Part shown: positions 12,566-23,589 of the stretch, piece by piece | How positions within the stretch are numbered: the stretch's first letter is position 1 | Layout of the letters: each line of letters begins with the position of its first letter | Assembly: GCF_008831285.2 (NCBI RefSeq) | Contig: NC_045151.1 | Span: forward strand, 2,723,544-2,787,543 | Source: Nymphaea colorata | Taxonomy: Eukaryota; Streptophyta; Magnoliopsida; Nymphaeales; Nymphaeaceae | DNA length: 64,000 nucleotides | Reading direction: 5' to 3' | The notes under the pieces: generated by a model | What the model was told of the DNA's origin: nothing | What the model saw: only the letters and a program-made list of their open reading frames with translations | The model's database searches: none | Program-made: the position numbers and the translations under genes

Positions 12566-12577
12566 CACTACAAGAAA
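12566..12577 (+). mobile_element. Possible CACTA transposon terminus
   Basis: CACTACAAGAAA is the usual terminal sequence of plant CACTA (En/Spm) elements. No matching inverted end was found within reach, so this is one end of a degraded element or a chance match. Confidence 0.3.
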
Positions 12578-14260
12578 CTAGGAATGTTATAGCCTGCAAT
12601 TTAAAGAAGTACCTTTCACAACAGTTTAAATGAAGGATCTCAGCCTTCTTGTTACAAGTTTTGCCTCTTGAGGTAGTTGGCCAAGTGAAGGAATGCATCC
12701 ATCTCAAGAATAATACACAAATAGCATGTACAGCTCTTGACACGCCCATGATCTTATCACTTACAAAATTAAATTTTACAGGTCCTAGCCCCTCCTGACA
12801 ACTGGTTGGAAAACACATCTACCTTACCATTACACCACCAGACAGCAATGCAGCCCATGTTTTAAGTCATTCATTTAGGGACCTCACAAAATTCATTAAA
12901 AGGCAGCCCTCAAGGTATTTCAACATCAGAAAAGCCATCTAGGTTAAAAAATCTTATCTAACATTATAGTCCATTACAGCTTAGTGCCTTCTACAATCCT
13001 CGGCAGCATGTCCATAAAAGACATTATATTACCGTGAATACTGCTTCTCTCAAGGAGCAAGCCCAATATCTTGGAAAACCAAGTAACAAGTCACTGGTTC
13101 ACACTTGATAACTAGATTATAGTATGCCAACATAATATGTAAAATTCTTTTATTAAAGCAAATGTTGTTGGATCTTCAAGTAGCTCACACTAATATATAT
13201 TTCACTAGAGAACTAAGCATATTGACATTAACTGTTATATAGCTCATGAACAAATTTACTGGAGGACACTTTAAACATGTCATATTCAAAGAATGGATCA
13301 AACCTTGAGACAAGTCATTCTACCATCTTGTGAATAAATTGAGTGTTAAAGATCTTCACACTCCAGTTACATAATACAAATAATCTCATTTAACAGTTGG
13401 ACCAGTAACAGTTCAAAATTGTTGAAGAAATCATGTGGCTGTAAACAGTTCGTTAATAACAGATACTCGTCCCCTTAACAAATAACTGCATAAATAATTG
13501 TTGGCAATCTAACCAACTATTTATCTTATGTAGATAGTTTGTTGTTTCTTAATAAAGTTTAGCAAGACTTGCAAATGTAAGGTGGAGTTAATTTAAAAAG
13601 TTTCCTCCCCTATCTTAAAGTATGAAAAAACACGAGGATGTGAAAAAAGAGAGCCTATTAACGTGTTGTTCGTTCTCCTCTATAAACTTCTCCCAGGCTT
13701 TATCTTTTTTCCTCTAGTTGATTTTGCCAGTCACCAGAAATCACAACAAAAACATGGTAAACAGACACGCATAAATCATTGACACTACCCTTGCAGGTCA
13801 AGTCGTTCATAAGCACGCAACCCAAGAATTTATATAAAAAGGTTCCATTACAAAAATAGAAGAAAATAAAAGGGCAAACTAATGATGCCTACCTTTTCAA
13901 AACGGCCAACAGAAAAAAGAATTCTCTAGGATGGCTTAAGTAGAGAATGCCGGATTCAAAACTCAAACTGAAAAGTTGCTGCATCAATAAGGCCGCGATG
14001 TGACAAAGGTTCTTAATCAAGCCTCATTCTTCAACAAAAAATTGCAGTAATTGCAATACCGCCTAACATTTACACCGGGTATCAACCATCTCTTGAATAG
14101 TGGCATGACATTTATCATATCCAGCTGAATAACCGTTTTCCTCGATATCAACATGGCCACTCCTACTTCAAACATTAATGCATTTTCACATATACACAAA
14201 ACCTTCTCAGACAAGACCACATGAACAATCCATAAAACTTTCATTGAGATTGTTCTCCTG
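12578..14260. other. Non-coding stretch downstream of the DCD-domain gene
   Basis: I recognise no gene here. It lies 3' of the minus-strand DCD gene and probably includes its 3' UTR near 14000-14260. Short ORFs on the minus strand have no recognisable protein character. Confidence 0.5.
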
Positions 14261-14479
14261 CTATACTCGGCCTTCTGCATGAGCGTCTCTAACTTTTCCC
14301 ACTACAATTTCTTGCAGACCATGATCATTTCCTATATTTGCCTTGGTACTCTCCAGATGAATAGCTTGGGATAACTCTCTCAACTCACCCACCGCATTAC
14401 GAGTCAAGTTTTCAGGACTGATTTCAGCTTCAGCCAGAGTTATTATTTCCCCGAGACAAGGATCCTGTATCCAAAATCT
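14261..14479 (-). pseudogene. Fifth repeat unit and tail of the DCD protein, out of frame
   Basis: After the in-frame unit start at 14480, the sequence keeps resembling the upstream units (LAEAE, ELRELSQAIHLES) but in the +1 frame, reaching a stop at 14261-14263. A run of four G within about 14455-14462 is a natural site for a one-base gain; one fewer G would keep the repeat frame. Either the allele truly ends 57 residues early or the base is an assembly error. Confidence 0.6.
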
Positions 14480-15233
14480 GATCCTCATTGTGATAAAGCT
14501 GAATATCTTGATTTTTTTGTACACGTACCATAGAGATTTCTTGCTGAGTATCCTGGGACAACTCACTCAAGACAACCTCCCCCTCATGAACCAAATAGTT
14601 ATGCTTAACGCCAGCTTCTTCAGCTAATGATGCTTTGACATTTCGAGGATGGGATTCATCTTGCAAAATCTGATTCCCATTTTGAGGCTGCTCAAGGTCA
14701 CTTTCATCCTTTCTGACATCTTCTGCAGTGCTTTGCTGATGAATAGCTTGAGACAACTCTTCCGCATCACCCTGCCCATCATGAATTAAATGTCTGTGCT
14801 TATTTTCAGCTTGTTCAGCTAAAACCATCTGAGTCTTATGAGGCAATGATCCTGTATGCAAAATTTGCTTCTCATTTTCAGACTGCACAATTTTACTTTG
14901 ATCTTCTACAGTTTCCAAAGTGCTCTCATGCTGAACAGTTTCAGGTAGCTCATCCAAGTCACCTTCCCTATCATGGACCAAATGCCCATGCTTAACCACT
15001 ACTTGATCAGCCAATACTACTGTGGCATTTTGAGTCAGTGGCCCTGATTGTAAAATTGGATTACCATCTTGGTTATCATCAACATTTGAAATGCTTTCCT
15101 GCTGAATAGCCTGGGACCATGCTGCCAAATTGCCATTTTCATTGTCAACCAAATGTTGGTAATTAACCTCCGGTTGAGCACCCAAGCATATTATGGGATT
15201 TGGAGTCAAGCACCCTGTTCGCATGAACTGATT
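14430..15233 (-). repeat. Coding tandem repeat, units of about 58-65 codons
   Basis: Unit starts lie at about 15233, 15059, 14867, 14672 and 14480 on the minus strand. Each begins QIL or a variant, has LA-Q-E about 16 residues later, then H-HLVHD and a SQAIQQES-like end. Similarity is partial at the protein level, so the array is old. Confidence 0.7.
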
Positions 15234-17348
15234 CTCATCTTCATCACCACTAGTATTTGCTACTGACAATGCAGATTGGGGGACATCCAGTTGCCCAGAG
15301 TTGCTACCTGTTTCCTGTAGCAGTGGTTTTTGCTGTTCCTGACCAACAACATTCTGATCTATACAACCAACAGGCCCAATAAGAATTTGAAACGACCCTT
15401 GCAGACCTTCACAAGCACCATCTTCTGAATGTTGCTTTAGCAAGTGCAAAGCACACTGATCAATAGCACCCGCTTCTCCCTGACTTGCTGCTTTGTTCTC
15501 TTCGCTAACATGTTCAACTGAAGAAGGCATCTTGCTAAGAGAAGGCCGGATCAATTTTCTGCGCTTTGTTACATGGCAGGAGTCCACTTTCAAATCTCCT
15601 TCTTCAGAAGTTCCTCCATTGTTAATCTCTTTACGAATGTCACTCCTGCGCCTAAAATTGGGAAACTGCCTTCTACCATGATCAGCTTCCTCAAACGAGG
15701 TACAAGCTTCATCATCAACCTCTAGTGTGACAATTGCATCCACCTCTTCTTCAGTCAGATGCTCTTGGTCAGTTCCACAAAAATGCTGGGCTCTTTCCTT
15801 CTTGTGAGCGGGCACTCTCCATATTTTCCTTCTTTCAGCCAACAACTCAATAAGATCATGAGCAGAAGCATCCACATTGTTCTCATGATCCCTAACACTT
15901 TCATGAGTGAATGATAGACGCTCAAAAGCACTAGTCCTCTTCATATATTGATCTGAATAAAAAGAAGGGCAAACAGGATGTTGATAATGCACATCATTAT
16001 CAACCGCATTAACATTTTCTAAATCTTGAAGCCCAAGTCCATGCCACCAAACAAGAGGATCACTACTGCTAAAATCTGCCTGACAGCTAGAGAAATCTGA
16101 GGTTTCCATGCCCATTTGAGGTACATTGAAACGAGAATATGGGACAGGCATAGGGTCATCAGCAAGCATGAGACTGCCCGGAACACTTGGCTTTGTAAGT
16201 TCCTGTACAAGTGCTTGCTTGCTATACTGCTCAATTTCTGAAGAAAAAGGATCTTGATGGTATTGTAGACAAGGGATGGAATACTGAGGCAGATCTGATA
16301 TATCCTCACCCAAAAAATCTGCAGCGGTGCTTGCATCAGAACAAGGTGCTGAAACTGTTCTATATGGAGCTGAGTTGTTTTCATTTTCTGAGTGGGAACC
16401 TTGCCCATGCAATTTATTCAGGTAATCTACCTGTACAAAGTATGGCTTACAAATGTCAAAGTTATGTCTTAAATCAGCCAGGCTAGTGAGAGCAACCTTT
16501 TCTTCTGAGACTCTTTCTTCTACAGATTTTTCATGCTCATTCATCGGACTCGTACCTCGACCATGTTTCTTGAATTGATCCATGGCCCAATAATGCATTT
16601 CTGTATCCCCTGAAACCTGATTTTTTATTTTCTTAGAAGAAAACAATATTATAAGATCTTCAACCTGCATGTTTTCAAAAGCACAAATCAGAAAGCTCCT
16701 AGTAGTTGCCAGGACCATTGAAATTTCATGGGATCGATCTAATGGAAAACCTGTTTTTCCGTGAGAAAGAAACGAAATTTGTTTGATGTATAGTAATTAT
16801 CTTTCAGTGCATTGTAGAACTCAGGTTCAGACAGAGGGTAGCAGGACCATATCCTTTGAATGCGTACCTGCGAGAAATAAATTGAAAAAAAAAAAAGCAG
16901 TGACAAGTTGTAGATTCAAGTAGAATAAATGCAGCAATTGTTCAAGCAATCACAATTTTATCATTTGTTCCAAAATACAGAAATTTATTATGCAACAGGC
17001 AGTCTTTTCTTAAATGGTGAAATAAAAAAGAAAAACATGTACAGATGAATCCTCAGCAGATACTAGTCACACCTGAGAAGAGAATGATTTCCCGGAGGAA
17101 CTGAATGCCTCAGGTACAATACCAATACCACCATCTGAAGATGCCTCGAATACACCAAAAAGTTTCCTTTCCTCGTATTCAAATAGAAATAATATCATTC
17201 CTGATTTAATTTTTTGCACAAATTGAGCCTGGGAAGGTGGAAGACCAAAAAGTCCTCTCGCTAGGCACTCTTTCTTAGTTTCACGATTGCACATGAAGAT
17301 GGCCCCATCAAATTCACGATGGCAGTTTTGAGAAGTATTCCACATCAT
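14430..17348 (-). CDS. DCD-domain (development and cell death) protein with C-terminal repeats
   Basis: Exons: 17348-17073, 16867-16751 and 16664-14430, all joined in phase 0 (CAG|GTGTGA, CAG|GTTTTC donors; CGCAG and ATGCAG acceptors). The product is 875 residues. The DCD domain (PF10539) spans about residues 13-145: GAIFMCNRETKKECLARGLF, GLP, LFLFEYEERKLFGVFEASSDG, QVRIQRIWSCYPLSE, then FFLTEKQVEDLIIL across the second intron. That last join shows the 18 codons before 16664, open in the long ORF, are intron. A basic cluster KRRKLIRPS near residue 497 could be a nuclear signal. From residue 609 there are tandem degenerate units of 58-65 residues with QIL, LAEQ, KH-HLVHD and EL consensus positions. 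The frame closes inside unit 5. DCD proteins act in plant stress and cell-death responses; the partner here is unknown. The ATG at 17348 is chosen because the frame has an upstream stop at 17429. Confidence 0.85.
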
Positions 17349-17359
17349 TGACCGATCAC

Positions 17360-17430
17360 TTAGCCAACAGAACTCAACAACGGGAACGGCATCCAAGGCA
17401 CATACAACTCTCTCAGGTGCACAATTTCAT
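17360..17430 (-). promoter_or_regulatory. Three short upstream ORFs before the DCD start
   Basis: If the exon begins at the acceptor ending at 17441 (TTGATCTCAG), three ATGs precede the main start. They open ORFs at 17430-17413 (5 codons), 17403-17374 (9 codons) and 17392-17360 (10 codons), each ending before the main ATG at 17348. Such leaders usually lower main-ORF translation. It holds only if this leader is transcribed as drawn. Confidence 0.4.
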
Positions 17431-17440
17431 TAGGTTCTTT

Positions 17441-19286
17441 CTGAGATCAAATCAGAGTCACCGTTAACCATGAAAAAATGTCAATTATTCATATTTATGG
17501 ATGCAATGCCAGCATTTGAAATGGATAAATGATCTGTCACAAAATAAATTAAATAAAACCATGATTTCTATAAACAGGAGTCAATGGCCAAATGAATACT
17601 GCTAGACTTCTATAGCAAATGTGGCATGGAAGAACATATTAAAGATTAAATGCACTACAGCCTGCCTCATATTTGTCCTATCCTTGTAATCAGTGGTTGA
17701 CAAGTGATGTTCACAATGAGATTTTCTATACATGCTTCAACATGTATATGATGAAAAACAAAAGAAAAAAATCACATCCCCTCAGTGACGTATTTAGCAA
17801 ATTGAAATACATATTAGTATACTAAACATCCATCAACAGCTTTTTGGTTTATTAATGCCATTTAAAGAGATACATAGAGGATTGGTCATACGTATGACTG
17901 GTTATGAAAATTTTGCCATCTTTCTACTAGAGAATATGAAATTTACATCAAATTAGATGCAAAAGCAAGGACAAGAAAAAGTAGATATTCATTTATCTAT
18001 TCATCAAAAATGAAAACTACATCATAAGGTATAGAATAGATGGAAAAAGAATTGCCTGAAGATGACCGATTTAAAGATAGATTAAAGCATGTTTTTTTGT
18101 TACTAATTGAACCACAGATGAATGTGAAAATATAGTGAGGCAAAAGAAGAGCCTGGATAGAGAAGAAAACTATGCAATTCTTGCTAAACAGGCTGCAAGA
18201 ACAATGGCTAAAAGGTAGAGTCAGACAACATGGTTAAAGCTAGTTTTATAGCAGTTTAGATGTCAAATTTCTGATACATAAGACAGGAAAAAAAGATTAG
18301 TGAAAAAGGTATCACAATGAACCAAGGAACGCTTAGCTCCTTGTATAAAAAAGAACCTTTTATGTGTGCTAATTGATATTGTAAAACTTCCAAAGAGAAT
18401 AATAAAGCACAATTGAAGACCAAACAAAAAGAGGCCCAAAAAGGGGAGTATAGCTTCCATTAACTTGAAAAACTTTTACGATAGAGACCTGCGCTAAGTA
18501 TCATGAACACTTGCTTTCTTTTTCTTCAGAGAATCATAGCTTATTATCTGTAATTCTTAGTTTCTGTTTATGGACAATATACACACATATACACACACAT
18601 ACATATATAGAATCATCGATAGACAGACAGAGAGATAGATAGATAGATACTGGACTTGCATCCATGATTTTTGAAAAATGCCACACCCCACACCTGTGTG
18701 ACATAGTAGATGTGCTTTTGTGGTTGCTAAACCAAATATTTCATAAAGGAAAACAAATGCAGCAAGGTGCTACCAAGAATGGATGACAATCATAATCAGA
18801 GGATAAGAAATGGAAAACTTTTAGCTTAGCGATTCCAATGTGGGTTACAGTTAGGAAGTGTCATTATTTACAAGCCAGGAGTTGTCATCATTCAGTCAAA
18901 AGCAGGTGCAGACTTCCTTTAGACAGCCTTCCATTCATTTCCAGCAAGACATAGAGTCACAAAACTGACATTTCCATAGGGAATCCAATATTTTGTATCC
19001 CAAAAGTGTAGAACTGGCAGCAACGAGAACAAAGCAACTTTCTCACCAGTCACAACGCTTGACAAAATGTGTTGCCAGAAATAACAAATCCCCTGCCAAA
19101 ACGAGTGCAGCAATGGAAATCTGAGAACTGGGTTTTGATTCTTGAATAAATGTCTAGAGAAGATTAATACTTTTGAGCATATCATTGTTGTACAAGCCAA
19201 CAATGAGGCTTGAAAAGATAAGTTAGACAAAGTCATCAAAGGGACCTCAGATAGGGCAAGACATCTTTTGCATGCGCAGAGGCTTA
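17441..19286. other. Intronic or intergenic stretch
   Basis: No recognisable coding sequence. A compound (AC)n/(GATA)n-like microsatellite occupies 18568-18650. It may be 5' intron of the DCD gene, as the first coding exon starts right after an acceptor-like site. Confidence 0.5.
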
Positions 19287-19547
19287 TCAGCAAATTGCAG
19301 TTGGCGTACCATCAGCCTTCAGTGGAAGTCTGTAGTATGTTGTTTTTGTGTTCCGGTGATAGGGGATATAGAGAATGTATTGCGGGACAAGTTGGCTGGG
19401 ATCCCAGTCAACTTTCCTTTTGGTAATGTTATCATCCTGACAAGGATCTGATTTTTTTGTTGTATATATCCCATTTTTTGCTAATAAAATGGATGAGGGC
19501 CTATCCCTCAGCAGGTTTTCACTTGAATGGAAAACTTGGGATGGACC
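19287..19547 (-). CDS. Candidate coding exon of unknown protein
   Basis: After a good acceptor (TTATTTGCAG, ending at 19548) the minus strand is open for 86 codons to TGA at 19287. The text looks protein-like, with VDWDPSQLVPQYILYIPYHR followed by NTKTTYYRLPLKADG. I do not recognise the family. There is a possible donor (GATG|GTACGC) about 30 bases before the stop, so it could be an internal exon, perhaps an upstream part of the DCD gene. The ATG-less start fits an internal or last exon rather than a whole gene. Confidence 0.3.
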   Translation of the reverse strand, partial: GPSQVFHSSENLLRDRPSSILLAKNGIYTTKKSDPCQDDNITKRKVDWDPSQLVPQYILYIPYHRNTKTTYYRLPLKADGTPTAIC

Positions 19548-19559
19548 CTGCAAATAACT

Positions 19560-21116
19560 TTCTTTGACATTACCTTATGTATTCACTCTTCAAGCTAATA
19601 ATAAGGAGCTGAATACCTTGGCAGGGGAAAAGGCCCTGAATCCCAAATTATTGCAAAACAATTAAGGACCTCACCAAGAAATTGCATGGCAAGAAATATG
19701 CAACTTCTGCGAGACAAATAAAATAGGAAAACATCACCATTCTTAGTTAGAAAGATGTTAATCCTTTTTCCCTTTTTTTTTTTAGAAGATATCACTAAAG
19801 TTAAAAACAAGAAACAAATTCTCAAAGGAAAACTTTAGAAAAAAGCTAAACAATATGATCTTCTGATGATATTGACCAAAACTGGTCCTTAATGTTACAT
19901 TTTCAAATATTTAAATTTTAAAGAAGAAAAGCAAGAAAATTGCCCCTCTTTGGATGAATTAAAGAAGGTATTAATCTTGTTCACCCCCAGTTGAAACTCA
20001 GTTTCAGCATTCAACTAAAATGCACCACAACCTTCAGCAGTATCAGATATTCACAGAAACCAACTTTCTTGAAACCATTCCGAGTTGAAGAGATATTTTT
20101 TTCACAGTAATCCTTCAGAGGGATATCTCATCACTTTTGATGGCTGAACAAGTTTGAAACTGAGGGATCTCTATTTCCATGTCCAACTCCTTTCCCAAAA
20201 CTTAATTATGCCACCATTACTGAAGCTAAAGTCAACAAGTCTTGAGAATTCCAGTAGTATCAACAGCAAAACCCTATAGCATAGAACAGTGTTTCCTTCT
20301 GTCCCAAAGAACACCATCAGCAGCATACTAAACTATAAGAAGCCCAAATCATGGTGCATTTAATGGACCCAACCACTACCATCATTTCGACAGAAGGGTG
20401 AGAATAATATGCAGCTGCTTTAAAGTCAAACCCCCAAGATCTGATCTTACGAGAAAATTCAGGTTAACTCCATCTACCATTTGAGTGCCTGATGTCATTA
20501 CAAAGAAATTGCCTGTAATGCATTAAATTATGTGACATACCTTGTAAAAACTTACCAAGATATATGCAGGGTTACAAGTCATGATGTGCTCATGGTAATG
20601 CTACAGCAGAAGACAAAGAAGCAGTCTGAGGCACGTTGGCCATGGCAAATCATCAAAGCTTTCCAATTTCAACCTCCAGCACTAGAGGAAGAAAAAAAAA
20701 CTGGTAAAACTAAAAGAACAAGATAAAACCCTCCTAATATAGGAAAGTTTGCCCTGTCTAGAAACAAAAAATTATCAGCAAATTGAACCGGCTACATCCA
20801 GAATGCAACACTGAATTCTACGATTCAGCAATTTCTGGAGTTCATACTTCATAATGAGAAATGCATATAAGAGGATCTAAAGTGGAAGTCCAAATGGAGG
20901 ATCCATGTGATGTAAGCACCTAGCTTCAAGCAGTATTGAGAATCCAAACACAAAGCCTTCCCGTTCATCTATATTAGATGTTAGACATGTAGTTTAAAAG
21001 TAATTAAAGGCGTCTGAGGGCCAGACCCCTTAAAAAAGTGCCAATCCATCTGAGCAGTACTACGTTTGTTTCTCTGTGAGCAAATCAATCCCATTTTGGG
21101 AATAGTTGAACTCATT

Positions 21117-21118
<2 letters not shown>
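19560..21118. other. Non-coding stretch
   Basis: No gene or clear repeat recognised. It ends in a long AT microsatellite directly before the palindrome and the copia element. Confidence 0.5.

Positions 21119-21119
<1 letters not shown>

Positions 21120-21165
<46 letters not shown>
21120..21165. repeat. (AT)n microsatellite
   Basis: An uninterrupted AT tract of about 23 units lies 48 bases upstream of the palindrome. Confidence 0.97.
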
Positions 21166-21167
<2 letters not shown>

Positions 21168-21212
21168 TTCCTAACCAACCTAATCTCCTAATCTGTGCCT
21201 AAGCCAACTTTG

Positions 21213-21261
21213 ACTTTTGACTGAACAGACTGCCTACTAGGCAGTCTGTTCAGTCAAAAGT
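21213..21261. repeat. 49-bp near-perfect palindrome
   Basis: Two 24-bp arms are exact reverse complements separated by a single C at 21237. The left arm starts ACTTTTGACTGAACAGAC and the right arm ends GTCTGTTCAGTCAAAAGT. It sits exactly where the copia homology begins, so it may be a rearrangement scar replacing the 5' LTR, or a hairpin. Confidence 0.95.
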
Positions 21262-21270
21262 GCCTACCCT

Positions 21271-22144
21271 TTTGTTGCCAAAGTGGAAAGACAAAGAAGT
21301 GTACCAAAAGTTGATGGGCATCCACAGGATATGTGGCCTTTCTTGAGGAAGACATATTCTCATGCTATTAATGTTATTATGATTTTGCAATTGGAAAATG
21401 AGTTATGTAACATACGGCAAGGTGATCAAGACCTGTCACAAGATTTTGCTATACTGACTACTGCGTATGAACAGTTAAAGACTCTTCTTCCACCTTGTCA
21501 GCACTGCTATGCATCACATTTTGAAACTGATATGGTAACAAAGTTTCTATCTGGGTTATCTTTAGAGTACTCTATGGCAAAGTCTCAAATCCTTACAGGC
21601 AGTGATCTTTCAGACTTAGCAGACACATATAATAGGCTGAGTCGCCTTGTTGTCACTCTTTCTTAGCCTATGCATGACACGGGTCTCTACACTTGTGATA
21701 TTAGGAGGACGTGGCCATAGTCCTTATGTTGGAGTTAGGGGACGTGGTGCAGAACACGACAGGTTTCAATGCACCTTTTGTGGCAAACTGGGTCATTTAG
21801 AGGATCGTTGTTGCGACAAGCATCCTCACCTCCCTTCTGTTTGTCCACCTAGGCGTGGTGGAGGTAGAATCACTACAGGCAAAGGTCCTTCTTCATTCCA
21901 AGCGGCTTCCTCAAAGGCTACGATATCTATTGAGTCTTCTACTGATCCTCCTATATGGCTATATCCACGTCATATCCACTTAAGTAAGGATGAATATGAT
22001 CTTGTTCTTGCTCAGAGATCTGCTTCTACATCTGCCACTACTGTAATAGACTCAGCCTTCTCTCTTGGTGTTCCTACAGATGACCCAGGTATGGCGTGGA
22101 TGATAGATTCTGGTGCATCCAAGCACTGTTGTAATCAACCATAG
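21271..22144 (+). pseudogene. copia gag and protease region
   Basis: The gag part (UBN2-like) is open from about 21283 to 21666, with IRQGDQDLSQDF and MVTKFLSGLSLEYS. It lacks the usual N-terminal part. A frame change at about 21650 leads to a CCHC zinc knuckle (CTFCGKLGHLEDRC, from about 21770), which binds element RNA. The protease active site DSGAS lies at about 22107, followed by KHCC. A stop at 22142 breaks the frame. Confidence 0.85.
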
Positions 22145-22150
22145 ATTTTT

Positions 22151-23350
22151 TTGTTAATCAGATTCTCTACGCCACAGCATGTCATACTGCCTAATGGCAA
22201 GTTGTCCCCTGTTTTGGGCAGTGGTGATATCTATCTCCCACATTTAGGCACTATTTCACATGTGCTATATGCTCCTCGGTTTCCTATTAATTTGTTATTT
22301 GTTAAGCAATTGGCTTGTGACTTACAGTGTAGAGTCATTTTTTTCCTGGTTCATGTTCTTTTCAGGACTTACTAACTGGAAAGATGATTGGTGGCGGCCA
22401 TGAACGTGAGGGTCTCTATTTTCTATCGGTCTCAGTTGATGTTGCTGCATCTTCATTCCCCTCGAGGACTTCTCCTTTCCAGTGGCATCTCAGACTGAGT
22501 CATCCATCAGTGTCCAAACTCCGTCGTTGTATGTTTCCAGATACTTTGCATCAGAGTCTTTCTTACATGATGTTTGCCAGTTAGGCAAGCATACACAAAG
22601 CAATTTTCCTTCGAGTCAGAGTCCATCTAGTCAAAATCCATTTGATCTTATGTGGATGTGTGAGGTCCTAGTCAGGTTTTTTTTTTGTTCACATTTTTTG
22701 TATTATCTTGTTTTGGTTGATCATTTACTAGAGTCAGTTAGTTGGGTATTCTTGTTACGAAAAAGGTCTGAAATTATATGTATTCTTCAAAAATTTGTCA
22801 AGGAAATAAATGCTCAGTTTGGCTTCATTGCCAAAAAATATTCGCGTTGATAATGCTTTTGAATTCAAATCTTTTGTTCTACTTCAATTCTATGTCAATC
22901 ATGGAATTCGACCACAATATACTTGTCTCCACACGTCCCAACAAGATGGTGTTGTCGAACGTAAACATCGGCAACTCCTAAATGTGGCTCGCACCTCATG
23001 CTGCATTATCACATGTCTGCCTACTTTTGGGAAGATGTTATTTTTACAGCATGTTATCTCATTAACAAATTACCCACGTCAGCCATCCAAGAGCGTATTC
23101 CCATTCAATGTTCATATCCAGATCAACCATTATTTCATATACTTCCCAAAGTATTTGGATGCACCTCCTTTGCTCACATCCTAGGCCCAAACAAAAACAA
23201 ATTTGTTGCTCATGTCATCAAATGTGTATTCATTGGATACTCTGCCAATCAAAAAGGATATAAGTGTTTTGATCCAGACAAGAAAGAGATTATCAGTGCG
23301 GATGTAAAATTCTTTGAGTTTCATCCTTATTTTTCCTCTTTGAGTCCTCC
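22151..23350 (+). pseudogene. copia integrase region
   Basis: The GAG-pre-integrase zinc motif is visible as WHLRLSHPSVSKLRR near 22480. The core follows in several frames, with an RVDNAFEF piece near 22850 and TSQQDGVVERKHRQLLNVA at about 22935-22990. The C-terminal part has FGCTSFAH and KCVFIGYSANQKGYKCFDP at about 23155-23275. At least three frame changes break it. Confidence 0.88.
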
Positions 23351-23589
23351 TACGTCTGAGATGTCTATATTTGTTCCTCTTCCTATTCCTCCAGTGTCAA
23401 TTGATTCTGTTGCTCTGTCTCAACCTATGTCACGTGAACGTTTCCTTAATCCTCCATCAGTCTACTCTTGTCATCATGGCCCCTCTTCCAACCATCCATC
23501 AACGTCTTCTCAAGAGGTAAGCTCCCCTGATAAGACTGACTCAGGTATAAATGATGACTACTCCGCAGATGATCTCCCAATTGCTATTC

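Noticed and set aside
14017-14280. Minus-strand 87-codon ORF after the DCD gene
   Set aside because: No domain and no repeat similarity; lies in the likely 3' UTR.
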